DNA of 64,000 bases from contig CP116226.1 in assembly GCA_038182865.1 (NCBI GenBank), positions 1,798,001-1,862,000 on the forward strand, in the 5' to 3' direction. The position numbers were made by a program, and so were the translations under genes. A model generated the notes under the pieces. That model was not told the origin of the DNA. It did no database searches and was given only the letters and a program-made list of their open reading frames with translations. The DNA comes from Microbacterium enclense. Lineage in GTDB: Bacteria > Actinomycetota > Actinomycetes > Actinomycetales > Microbacteriaceae. Numbering within the stretch: position 1 is the first letter of the stretch; every line of letters begins with the position of its first letter. Below are positions 16,776-25,058 of the stretch, in pieces.

Positions 16776-16794
16776 TAAGGATAGGCTCACCTTA
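16776..16794 (+). promoter_or_regulatory. DtxR/IdeR iron box for hmuTUV
   Basis: TAAGGATAGGCTCACCTTA matches 17 of 19 DtxR consensus positions. It ends 16 bases before the hmuT ATG and covers a -10-like TAGGCT (16782-16787). Its centre is 46 bases from that of the htaA box. Confidence 0.85.
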
Positions 16795-16810
16795 CTTGGA
16801 GGTTCCCCCG

Positions 16811-17908
16811 ATGCTTCGCCGAACGACTCGCGGTCTCGCCGCGCTCTCCCTCGCCCTGGCCGCCGTTCTCGCCCTGACGGCGTGCGAGGCGACGGGCATA
16901 GCCCACGGTGACGTCGCTACGGCGACCCCGCCGCTGTCCACGGTGACGCCCGTGAGCGACCCGCTCGCCTGGGAGGGGCCGTCCACGGCCGTCGCCGCCT
17001 CGGCGCCGATCGAACCCGTGACCGACGGGGCGCAGGCGCTTCCGGCGACCATCACCGACGCGCAGGGGACGGCCGTCACGGTGACCGACACGAGCCGCAT
17101 CCTCACGCTCGACATCTACGGCTCCCTCTCGCGGATCGTCTTCGAGCTGGGCCTCGGCGAATCCGTCGTCGCCCGCGACGTCTCCAGTGCCTTCCCCGAG
17201 GCCGCGCACCTGCCGGTCGTCACCGAGAACGGTCACGATCTCAACGCCGAGGCGATCCTCGACGCCGCGCCCACCGTGATCCTCACCGACACGAGCCTCG
17301 GCCCCTGGGACACGATCCTCCAGATGAGGGATGCCGGCATCCCCGTCGTCGTGGTCGACTCGCACCGCTCGCTCGAGACGATCGGGTCTCTCGTCGAACA
17401 GGTGGGCTCGGCCCTCGGCGTTCCCGAACGCGCAGCCGCGCTCGCCGCGCGCAGCACCGCGGCCGTCGACGCGAAGATCGCCCAGATCGCCCAGGTCGCG
17501 CCCGCGGACCCCGCACAGAAGCTCCGCATGATGTTCCTCTACGTGCGCGGCCAGTCGGGGGTGTACTACCTGTTCGGCGAGGAGTCCGGTGCCGACAGCC
17601 TCATCGAGGCCCTCGGGGGCGTCGACGTCGCGGGGGAGATCGGGTGGACGGGGATGCGTCCCATCACCGACGAAGCGCTCGTGGATGCCAACCCCGATCT
17701 GCTCATCATGATGACCAAGGGGCTGGAGTCGGTCGACGGCGTGGACGGCCTCGTGGAGCATCTGCCGGCCGTCGCGCAGACCGATGCCGGGCGCCATCGC
17801 CGGATCGTCGACATGTCGGACACGACGGTGTTGAGCTTCGGACCCGCCGCCGCCGACGTGCTGGATGCGCTCGCCGTCGCGATCTACGCTCCCGAGGCCG
17901 CGGGGTGA
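16811..17908 (+). CDS. hmuT: Heme ABC transporter binding lipoprotein
   Basis: The 365-residue protein is a lipoprotein: signal peptide then LTAC with Cys25 as the lipid-modified residue. Residues about 95-360 form a type-III periplasmic-binding (Fe/B12/heme) domain: RILTLDIYGSLSRIVFELGLGESVVARDVSS, LNAEAILDAAPTVILTD and a long central helix with repeated AKIAQIAQVA. It captures heme at the membrane and passes it to HmuU. GGAGG (16798-16802) fixes the ATG at 16811. The stop overlaps the hmuU GTG by 4 bases, and an iron box controls the operon. Confidence 0.9.
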   Translation: MLRRTTRGLAALSLALAAVLALTACEATGIAHGDVATATPPLSTVTPVSDPLAWEGPSTAVAASAPIEPVTDGAQALPATITDAQGTAVTVTDTSRILTLDIYGSLSRIVFELGLGESVVARDVSSAFPEAAHLPVVTENGHDLNAEAILDAAPTVILTDTSLGPWDTILQMRDAGIPVVVVDSHRSLETIGSLVEQVGSALGVPERAAALAARSTAAVDAKIAQIAQVAPADPAQKLRMMFLYVRGQSGVYYLFGEESGADSLIEALGGVDVAGEIGWTGMRPITDEALVDANPDLLIMMTKGLESVDGVDGLVEHLPAVAQTDAGRHRRIVDMSDTTVLSFGPAAADVLDALAVAIYAPEAAG

Positions 17909-19032
17909 GCGCGGGCGTCGCGTCGCGACCACGCGCCGATCTGACCGTGCCGGAGGTCCGGACCGGTCTGCGCGTACCCGTGGTCTTCGCCGGGCTCGCG
18001 GTGGCGCTGGTCGTGCTCGTCGTCGTCTCGGCCGGGAGCGGGCAGCTCTCGATCCCGCCCGACCAGGTGCTGGGCGCCTTCTCTCGCGCGTGGAACGAGG
18101 GCGTCCGCGCGATCGGGCTCGGCATCCTGTCGCTGCCCCCGGGTGCTGCTGTCGCGCACATCAACGGCGAGGCGACGCTGTGGCTGATCCGCGTGCCGCG
18201 TCTGCTCATGGCCGTCCTGGTGGGCGCGGCGCTCGCCGCCGCCGGTGTCGTCATGCAGGGCGTGTTCCGCAACCCGCTGGCCGAGCCCGGGGTCATCGGC
18301 ATCTCCTCGGGCGCGGCGGTGGGCGCCTCGGCATCCATCGTCTTCGGCCTGACGTTCCTCGGACCCCTGACGCTCCCGGCGCTGGCGTTCGCGGGCGGGC
18401 TGGTCGCCATCGTCATCGTGTACGCCTCGGCCCGTGCCGACGGGCGGACCGAGGTCGTGACCCTCGTGCTGACCGGCATCGCCGTCAATGCGGTCGGCGG
18501 GGCGGCGATCGCCCTCTTCACCTACCTCGGCTCGACGCAGCAGCGCGAGCAGATCGTGTTCTGGCAGCTCGGGTCGCTGAACGGCACGCGATGGGACGAC
18601 CTCGCCGTGGTCGCGCCCATCGCGGTGGTGGGTATCACCGCGTGCCTGTTCCTCTCGGGGAGTCTCGATCTGCTCTCGCTCGGCGAACGCCAGGCCGAGC
18701 ATCTCGGCGTGCGCGTCGAGCGTCTCCGGGTGATCGCGATCGTCGTGATCGCGCTGCTGACCTGTGCGGCCGTCGCCTTCTGCGGGATCATCGGGTTCGT
18801 CGGTCTCGTCGTCCCTCATCTGATGCGGATGGTCCTCGGTCCGGGGCATCGTCTGCTGCTTCCGGCCAGCGCCCTCGGCGGATCCGTCCTGCTGGTGGCG
18901 GGAGACCTCGTCGCGCGTACGGCCGTGCCCGGCTCGGAGCTGCCGATCGGCATGCTCACCGCCCTGATCGGCGGACCCTTCTTCTTCTGGCTGCTCCGAC
19001 GGACGCGCCGTCGATCGGGGGGATGGGGATGA
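17905..19032 (+). CDS. hmuU: Heme ABC transporter permease (FecCD family)
   Basis: The 375-residue protein has nine or ten membrane helices and the FecCD signatures RVPRLLMAVLVGAALAAAG, FRNPLAEPGVIGISSGAAVGAS and GIIGFVGLVVPHLMR, which contacts the ATPase. It forms the channel that moves heme into the cytoplasm. GTG at 17905 overlaps the hmuT stop, and its own stop overlaps the hmuV start, so the three genes are translated in fixed order. Confidence 0.93.
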   Translation: MSAGVASRPRADLTVPEVRTGLRVPVVFAGLAVALVVLVVVSAGSGQLSIPPDQVLGAFSRAWNEGVRAIGLGILSLPPGAAVAHINGEATLWLIRVPRLLMAVLVGAALAAAGVVMQGVFRNPLAEPGVIGISSGAAVGASASIVFGLTFLGPLTLPALAFAGGLVAIVIVYASARADGRTEVVTLVLTGIAVNAVGGAAIALFTYLGSTQQREQIVFWQLGSLNGTRWDDLAVVAPIAVVGITACLFLSGSLDLLSLGERQAEHLGVRVERLRVIAIVVIALLTCAAVAFCGIIGFVGLVVPHLMRMVLGPGHRLLLPASALGGSVLLVAGDLVARTAVPGSELPIGMLTALIGGPFFFWLLRRTRRRSGGWG

Positions 19033-19838
19033 CGGTGGTGCTGCGCGCGCGGGGAGTCGCGGTCGACATCGGGGGCCGCCGGGTCCTCGACGGCATCGAT
19101 CTCGAGCTCGCCGCCGGCGAGATGCTCGTGCTGGTCGGTCCCAATGGGGCGGGCAAATCCACGCTGCTGTCGGTGCTGGCCGGCGATCGCGTGCCGACCG
19201 AGGGCTCCGTCGACCTCGACGGTGCGGTGCTCGGCTCGTGGCCGGTCGCCGAGCGCGCGCGCCGCCGGTCGGTCCTCACGCAGAGCAACGAGGTGTCGTT
19301 CCCGTTCGTCGTCCGTGACGTCGTGCGGATGGGGAGGGCGCCGTGGCGGCGGCATCCGCTCTCCGCGCGCGACGACGCGGCGGTGGCCGAGGCGATGGAG
19401 GCCGGCGAGGTGAGGGCGTTCGCCGAGCGTCCCGTCACGGCCTTGTCCGGGGGAGAGCGCGCCCGCGCCGCGTTCGCCCGGTCGTTCGCGCAGGAGTGCC
19501 CGATCGCCCTTCTCGACGAGCCCACCGCGAGCCTCGACATCCGCCACCAGCATCGGGTGCTCGCCCGCACCCGCGAGAGGGTGAACGCGGGCGGAGCCGC
19601 CGTCGTCGTGCTGCACGATCTCGGGCTCGCGGCCGCCTATGCCGACCGGATCGCGCTCCTGGCGGCGGGGCGCGTCGCCGCGGTGGGACCGCCGCGCGAC
19701 GTGCTCGAACCCGCGCTTCTCACCCGCGTGTATCGGCATCCCATCGACGTCGTCGAAGGACCCCGCGGCACACCGCTCGTGATCGTCGCCCCCGTCGTCC
19801 CCGAATCCGTCCCCGTCCCCGGAGAACGCACGCCATGA
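19029..19838 (+). CDS. hmuV: Heme ABC transporter ATP-binding protein
   Basis: The 269-residue ATPase shows Walker A GPNGAGKST (37-45), the signature LSGGE (139-143) followed by RARAAFARS, Walker B IALLDEP (159-165), and the H-loop VVVLHDLGLAAAYADR. It powers heme import through HmuU. The ATG at 19029 overlaps the hmuU stop as ATGA and has a G-rich Shine-Dalgarno run just upstream; an in-frame ATG at 19023 is an alternative. Its stop overlaps the next start in the same way. Confidence 0.93.
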   Translation: MTVVLRARGVAVDIGGRRVLDGIDLELAAGEMLVLVGPNGAGKSTLLSVLAGDRVPTEGSVDLDGAVLGSWPVAERARRRSVLTQSNEVSFPFVVRDVVRMGRAPWRRHPLSARDDAAVAEAMEAGEVRAFAERPVTALSGGERARAAFARSFAQECPIALLDEPTASLDIRHQHRVLARTRERVNAGGAAVVVLHDLGLAAAYADRIALLAAGRVAAVGPPRDVLEPALLTRVYRHPIDVVEGPRGTPLVIVAPVVPESVPVPGERTP

Positions 19839-21100
19839 ACGCCCTGTCCCGCTCCCTCGCCTTCGCCGCCGCGCTGATCGTCGCCGCCGCCGGTGCCGCC
19901 GTCTCGGCGGCACCGGCCTGGGCCGCGGCCTCGGTGTCGATCAGCGGCCCCTCCGGTTCGGCATCCGTGGATCCCGAGGACGCCACCGAGGTGACCGTGT
20001 CGGGCTCGGGATTCCAGTCGATCGCGAAGGGCTTCGGCGGCGTGTACGTGCTGTTCGGCTGGGTCGACGACGCAGCCGGGGGATCGTGGCGCCCGAGCGC
20101 CGGAGGCGTCGTCGGCGAGGACTACCGGTACGTTCCCGATGCGGAGTCGGCCGACAACAACGGCTTCCAGCGCTTCCTCGCCTTCCCCGGGAGTCAGACC
20201 GAGAGTTCCGCGAACGGCACGCTCGGGGCGGACGGGTCGTGGTCGATCGGCATGGTGATCCCCGGCGCCGTGTTCGAGAGTCAGGACCGCGACGGGAAGG
20301 TGACCGAGGTGGACTGCCGGCGCGTGACGTGCGGCATCATCACCATCGGTGCGCACGGCGTGAAGAACGCCAACAACGAGACGTTCCCCCCGGTGTCGTT
20401 CGCCTCCGCGGAGGCGGCCCCGGCCGCGGACGCTCCCTCGTCCGCCCCCGTGGCGCCGGACACGGTCCGCGTCGGCGTCGAGACGGGCAGCGTCGTCGCC
20501 GGCTCGTCGATCGTCTTCACCGGTCAGGGGTTCACCCCCGGCGAGCAGGTCGTCGCCTCCCTCGACGGCGGGCTCACCGCGGTGGGGCCGCTCACCGCCG
20601 GTACGCGGGGAGAGGTCGCCGCCGCGCTTCCCGTGCCGCGCGACGTCCGCGACGGGACGCACCTCGTCACCCTGCGCGGAGCGGGGTCGGGCGGTGTCGC
20701 CGAGGCCGAGGTCACCGTCACCGGGGGCACCGTCGCGTCGGTCGAGGAGACCGCCCCGGTCGTGCCGACGTGGGCGATCGTGGTGCTGCTCGCGTGCATC
20801 GTGCTGTCGCTCGCGCTCGTGATCGCCAGCATCGTCACCGCGCTCGTCCGCGCTCGATCACGTCGGCGCGCTCGGCGCGGGACCGGTCCGGTCGCGGGGG
20901 CTGCGGCTGCTGCGGGGGCTGCGGGGACGAAACCGGCCGCCGCGGCGCCTGTCGAGGTCGCCCCGCCGTCGGCGTCCGGTCCGTCGGAACCGGGAGGCTC
21001 CGGCGGGCCGGCGGCGGCGGCATCCGTCTCCTCCGGGCCGGCGTCTGCCGGGGTCGCGGACCCGCCCACGGTGCCCCTCGGCGTCGGGACGTCACGATGA
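19835..21100 (+). CDS. Membrane-anchored surface protein with Hta-associated Ig-like module
   Basis: The 421-residue protein has a signal peptide (cleavage near AWAAA, residue 28). An N-terminal beta module (VTVSGSGFQSIAKGFGGVYVLFGWVDD, then SWRPSAGG) clearly resembles residues 305-400 of the secreted HtaA-like protein. A second Ig-like domain follows (VFTGQGFTPGEQV), then a membrane helix (TWAIVVLLACIVLSLALVIASI, about 310-332) and a long cytoplasmic Ala/Pro/Gly-rich tail. There is no HtaA domain. Being the fourth gene in the heme operon, it may be a receptor or scaffold at the membrane. The function is inferred only from context. Confidence 0.7.
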   Translation: MNALSRSLAFAAALIVAAAGAAVSAAPAWAAASVSISGPSGSASVDPEDATEVTVSGSGFQSIAKGFGGVYVLFGWVDDAAGGSWRPSAGGVVGEDYRYVPDAESADNNGFQRFLAFPGSQTESSANGTLGADGSWSIGMVIPGAVFESQDRDGKVTEVDCRRVTCGIITIGAHGVKNANNETFPPVSFASAEAAPAADAPSSAPVAPDTVRVGVETGSVVAGSSIVFTGQGFTPGEQVVASLDGGLTAVGPLTAGTRGEVAAALPVPRDVRDGTHLVTLRGAGSGGVAEAEVTVTGGTVASVEETAPVVPTWAIVVLLACIVLSLALVIASIVTALVRARSRRRARRGTGPVAGAAAAAGAAGTKPAAAAPVEVAPPSASGPSEPGGSGGPAAAASVSSGPASAGVADPPTVPLGVGTSR

Positions 21101-22317
21101 GGGCGGCGACGGTGCTGCGCGCCGGGGTCGCGCTCGCTCTGGGGGTGCTGCTCGGCGCTCCGCTCGCGGCGAGCGCCGCCGGCCCCGACGACGTGATCGT
21201 CACGGTCCCCGGGCCCGGCGGTGGATCGGGTGGCGGATCCGACGGTGAGATCGCGAACGCGCAGCTGCGGTGGGGGCTGAACGCCGAATCGGGAGGGGGT
21301 GCCTTCGCCGGGGGATGCAACTTCCTCAGTGCCGGTGTCGCGGGCGACGCCGGCGGCGCCCGGGTGTGGGGCGCAGGCGACGGCCTCTATCGCGCGCAGG
21401 AGGGCCCCGTGCGTGTCGAGAAGCCCACCGCCGACGGCGGGTGGACGACCGCGTCCTGGGAGACGAAGTGTCTCGACGCGAGCGGCACCCCCGTGTCGGT
21501 GTCGTCGACGCAGAGCACGACCGGCAACCAGATCGTCCTGGAGGGCGGCACCGGCGAGCGCCGCGACGGCGCGCTCGACATCCGCTGGTCGGGATCGTTC
21601 ACGGTGGTCTTCTACGGCGGGATGACCTACTGGAGCGTCACCGATCCGCACCTCACCCTCGACGCCGCGGGCACCGGGCGGCTCACGGGCACGGCCAGCG
21701 GCTTCGGCACCTCGATGGACGACATGACCCAGTGGAACCCGATCGCGCCCCAGGATGTCGTGCTCGCCGACATCCGCGCCGCCGATGTGGCCGCCGATCG
21801 GGGCTTCGTCGTCACCCCCGAGTACCTCGGAGTCCTCAGCGTGGGAGCCGGGCAGGTGGCCCGATCCGGGGTCAACGAGGCCTACTGGGGGTCCTTCCCG
21901 CAGTCGCTGCTCGACTTCCATCGGTCGACGGGCCAGCAGGGGTACTGGCTCACCACCGGGGGAGTCCGGGATGCCGCGAAGCCGACGTCGCCGCTCACGG
22001 TGAGCTACGACGCGGCCGCGCCGGTCGCGCCTCCGCCGTCCACCGGGGGAGAGGCCGCGGCCGGAGTGCCCGACAACCCCCTGCGGCGTGCGCCGTCGAG
22101 CATCGCGGCCGCCGCACCCGCAGCCGCCCTCGTGGCCGCCTCCACACCGCTCACCACGCAGCCGCAGGCCGCGGGCCTCGTCCCGCCGGCGCGCGCCGGC
22201 CTGCCGCCGGTGTTGGTTCCGCTGCTCGGAGCCGCCGCGGCATTGAGCATCGCGATCGTCGCCGTGCTGAGCATGATGGGTGCCCTGCCGTGGCAGCAGC
22301 GGCGCGCGGTGCCCTGA
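21097..22317 (+). CDS. Membrane-anchored HtaA-like heme-binding protein
   Basis: The 406-residue protein has a signal peptide (cleavage ASA near 27), a Gly/Ser linker, and a divergent HtaA domain at about 52-290: AQLRWGLNAESGGGAF, IRWSGSFTVVFYGGMTYW and VVTPEYLGVLSVGAG. A Pro/Ala-rich stalk then leads to one C-terminal membrane helix (LVPLLGAAAALSIAIVAVLSMM). It closely parallels the HtaA domain of the secreted protein at 14837-16663. The two may relay heme from the secreted protein to the anchored one and then to HmuT. The ATG overlaps the preceding stop; this is the last gene of the operon. Confidence 0.8.
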   Translation: MRAATVLRAGVALALGVLLGAPLAASAAGPDDVIVTVPGPGGGSGGGSDGEIANAQLRWGLNAESGGGAFAGGCNFLSAGVAGDAGGARVWGAGDGLYRAQEGPVRVEKPTADGGWTTASWETKCLDASGTPVSVSSTQSTTGNQIVLEGGTGERRDGALDIRWSGSFTVVFYGGMTYWSVTDPHLTLDAAGTGRLTGTASGFGTSMDDMTQWNPIAPQDVVLADIRAADVAADRGFVVTPEYLGVLSVGAGQVARSGVNEAYWGSFPQSLLDFHRSTGQQGYWLTTGGVRDAAKPTSPLTVSYDAAAPVAPPPSTGGEAAAGVPDNPLRRAPSSIAAAAPAAALVAASTPLTTQPQAAGLVPPARAGLPPVLVPLLGAAAALSIAIVAVLSMMGALPWQQRRAVP

Positions 22318-22455
22318 CCGTTCGGGTCGCGCCTCCGGGCGGGTCGACTCGGGTCGGCGGGCTCGCGTGGGCGCCTCGCTGAGCCGCTCGCGCTCACCTC
22401 GCATCCGGGTCGGACGGGTTCCGGCCCGGCGGCCCCCGATGTCGGTGTCCGCGCC

Positions 22456-22461
22456 TAGGGT
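22456..22461 (+). promoter_or_regulatory. -10 element of the LLM oxidoreductase gene
   Basis: TAGGGT ends 6 bases before the ATG at 22468 and no ribosome-binding site is present, the pattern of a leaderless transcript. Confidence 0.5.
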
Positions 22462-22467
22462 GAGCGC

Positions 22468-23451
22468 ATGGAATTCGGAATCTTCGTCCCCCAAGGCTGG
22501 CGCTTCGACCTCGTCGGCATCGATCCGTCCGAGCAGTGGCGCGTCATGAACTCCCTCGCACAGAGCGCCGACGACGGCCCCTGGGCGTCGCTCTGGGTCT
22601 ACGACCACTTCCACACCACCCCGGTGCCGAGCGCCGAGGCGACCCACGAAGCATGGACGCTCATGGCCGCCTTCGCCGCCGCGACCGACCGTGTGCGCCT
22701 CGGCCAGATGTGCACGTGCATGGGCTACCGCAACCCCGCCTACCTCGCCAAGGTCGCTGCCACCGTCGACGCGATCTCGGGCGGGCGCGCCGAGATGGGG
22801 ATCGGCGGCGGCTGGTACGAGCACGAATGGCGCGCGTACGGCTATGGCTTCCCGCCGATCGCCGAGCGACTCGGGCGCTTGCGCGAGGGCGTCGAGATCA
22901 TGCACCAGGCCTGGACCACCGGCGAGGCCACCCTGTCGGGGAAGTACTACGAAGTCGACGGTGCGATCGTGCAGCCGAAGCCCTTGCAAGAGGGCGGCAT
23001 CCCCCTGTGGATCGCGGGCGGCGGCGAGAAGGTCACGCTCAAGATCGCCGCGAAGTACGCCTCGTACACGAACTTCGGCGGCTCGCTCGAGGAGTTCGAC
23101 CACAAGACCGCCGTCCTGCGCGGGCACTGCGACGATCTGGGGCGTGACGCGGCCGAGATCACGCAGTCGACGAACTTCAACACGATCGTCGCCGAGACCG
23201 AGGCGGAGGCAGAGGAGCGCCTGGCCGCGGTCGTCGCGCGTCTGCGCCCGCACGTGGGCGACGAACGAGCGGATGCCATCGAGGCCGACTACCGCGCCTC
23301 CGACGGCTTCGGCACTCCCGAGCAGATCGTCGAGCGCCTCCGCGAGCGCGCCGACCACGGCCTCGGCTACGCGATCCACTACTTCCCCGAGGCGGCGTAC
23401 GACACGTCGGGCATCTCGCTGTTCGAGCGCGAGGTGATCCCCGCCCTGTGA
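22468..23451 (+). CDS. LLM-class (luciferase-like, probably F420-dependent) oxidoreductase
   Basis: The 327-residue TIM-barrel protein has the luciferase-like pattern: FGIFVPQGW at the start, WVYDHFHTT, RVRLGQMCTCMGYRNPAYLAKVAATVD, and the GGRAEMGIGGGWYEHEW signature common in the F420-using group. Such enzymes transfer hydride between coenzyme F420 (or FMN) and diverse substrates. The substrate here is unknown. The start appears leaderless. It is convergent with the carboxylesterase gene, 68 bases away, and is not in an obvious operon. Confidence 0.85.
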   Translation: MEFGIFVPQGWRFDLVGIDPSEQWRVMNSLAQSADDGPWASLWVYDHFHTTPVPSAEATHEAWTLMAAFAAATDRVRLGQMCTCMGYRNPAYLAKVAATVDAISGGRAEMGIGGGWYEHEWRAYGYGFPPIAERLGRLREGVEIMHQAWTTGEATLSGKYYEVDGAIVQPKPLQEGGIPLWIAGGGEKVTLKIAAKYASYTNFGGSLEEFDHKTAVLRGHCDDLGRDAAEITQSTNFNTIVAETEAEAEERLAAVVARLRPHVGDERADAIEADYRASDGFGTPEQIVERLRERADHGLGYAIHYFPEAAYDTSGISLFEREVIPAL

Positions 23452-23519
23452 CCGACGCGAGCGGCGGTCGGCTTCCCGTCGCCTCGAAACAGGGGCGGTG
23501 ACCGCTCACGCGACGACAG

Positions 23520-24977
23520 TCAGACGAGCGGGGCGACATCGGCGTAGGCGTCGGCCTCGACCGGCGGGACGGGTGCCGGGACGTCGAACGCGCGAGCGCG
23601 CCGGGTCGTGGCATCCCACGCGGTCCAGCCGGGATCGCGATCGCGCACGAACGCGACCGCCGCGTCGTGCAGTTGCGAGGCCAGGGCGTGCGGAGGGGCG
23701 TCACCGGCGATCGCGGTGACCCCGTCGGCGTCGAGGTGGTCGAACCAGAAGGGGACGTCGAGGCAGTGGCAGGCGACCCCGAGCGCCGGGGAGCGCCACG
23801 CGAAGCGGTAGACCCAGGTCGCGGCCGCGCCGCGGGCTCGCGCGACGCGCAGCACGGTCGCGCGGATCACCCGGTCGGTGGCGTACCCGCCGAGAATCTC
23901 CGCCGCTCCCCGGCGCCGCGTCCGCGCGAGATAGGCACGCCGCCGAGACCGGCCGAGCCCGAGCACCGCGAGCGCCAGGGGAACCGGGACGAACCGCAGA
24001 ACCCACCGGTAGCGAGCGGTGAGCATCGTGAACTCGTCGTCGGTCGCGCCGATCACCAGGGGAACGTCGGCCGCAGCCCCCTCGCCCAGGGCGACGAGCG
24101 GATGCCGCGGCAGCAGATCGCCGTCGATCACCGGCCCGAGCGGCAGACCGTCGTCGAGGAGAGCGGTCAACGCCGAGAGCGCGTGGCCGCGTTCCGGCTT
24201 CTCGGCCACCGCCTGCAGCGCCGTGAGGCGTTCTTCCGGGACCGACGCGAAACCGGCGCGATCGGGAGTCACTCCCGCGAGCGCGCCGACGCGCGCGGCG
24301 AAGGTGCGCGCCTCGTCTTCGGAGACAGCGCCGATCGCCGGTGACAGGGCCATCGCGGCCTGGAAGAGTCCGGATGCCGCGGGGCTCGCCATCAGCGCGA
24401 GCACCGACCCGCCGCCCGCAGACTGCCCCGCCACCGTCACGCGCCCCGGATCGCCGCCGAATGCACCGATCTCGTCGCGCACCCATTCGAGGGCGGCGAT
24501 CTGATCCCGGAGGCCGCGGTTCGAGGGCGCCCCCTCGATGAGTCCGAACCCGTCGAAGCCGATGCGGTACGAGATCACGACCGTGATGACACCGGCGCGC
24601 GTGAACGCGTCGCCGTCGTACCACCGGCTCGCGGGCGACCCCGAGGTGTAGCCCCCGCCGTGGATCCACACGAGCACCGGGAGGGTGGCATCCAGATCCC
24701 GGTCGGCGGGCGCGAAGACGTTGACGTTCAGGGTCGCGTCACCGGGCACGCTCGGCTCGGGGATGAGGGTGATGCCCGCGTCTCCCCGCTGCGCGGTCGG
24801 CCCGTATGCCGTCGCGTCGCGCTCCCCGTCCCACGGCTCGACCGGGGCGGGGGCGGCGAAGCGCCGGGCGCCGACCGGTGCCAGGGCGAACGGGATGCCG
24901 AGGAACACCGCTGTCGCGCCCCGTCGGAATCCACGCACGGTCCCTTTCGACGTTCGGGCGAGGGGAGCGGCATCCAT
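23520..24977 (-). CDS. Type-B carboxylesterase
   Basis: The 485-residue protein is a type-B carboxylesterase: oxyanion loop HGGGY (107-111), nucleophile elbow GQSAGGG with Ser186, an acidic residue in ATDDEF (Glu315 most likely) and His404 in CHCLDVPF. The early GIPFALAPVGARRF is also characteristic. There is no signal peptide, so it acts inside the cell on small esters. The sequence from 24991 down to the ATG, GGCAGGATGAGGGGATG, is identical to that before the PNPOx-like gene at 31987, which suggests a shared promoter type. Confidence 0.88.
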   Translation of the reverse strand: MDAAPLARTSKGTVRGFRRGATAVFLGIPFALAPVGARRFAAPAPVEPWDGERDATAYGPTAQRGDAGITLIPEPSVPGDATLNVNVFAPADRDLDATLPVLVWIHGGGYTSGSPASRWYDGDAFTRAGVITVVISYRIGFDGFGLIEGAPSNRGLRDQIAALEWVRDEIGAFGGDPGRVTVAGQSAGGGSVLALMASPAASGLFQAAMALSPAIGAVSEDEARTFAARVGALAGVTPDRAGFASVPEERLTALQAVAEKPERGHALSALTALLDDGLPLGPVIDGDLLPRHPLVALGEGAAADVPLVIGATDDEFTMLTARYRWVLRFVPVPLALAVLGLGRSRRRAYLARTRRRGAAEILGGYATDRVIRATVLRVARARGAAATWVYRFAWRSPALGVACHCLDVPFWFDHLDADGVTAIAGDAPPHALASQLHDAAVAFVRDRDPGWTAWDATTRRARAFDVPAPVPPVEADAYADVAPLV

Positions 24978-25058
24978 CCCCTCATCCTGCCCGCCCGCCG
25001 GCCCGTATCGCCACGATGCGTCGCGTTCGCGGGGCTCGGGGACGACGGCGGGTGCGAG

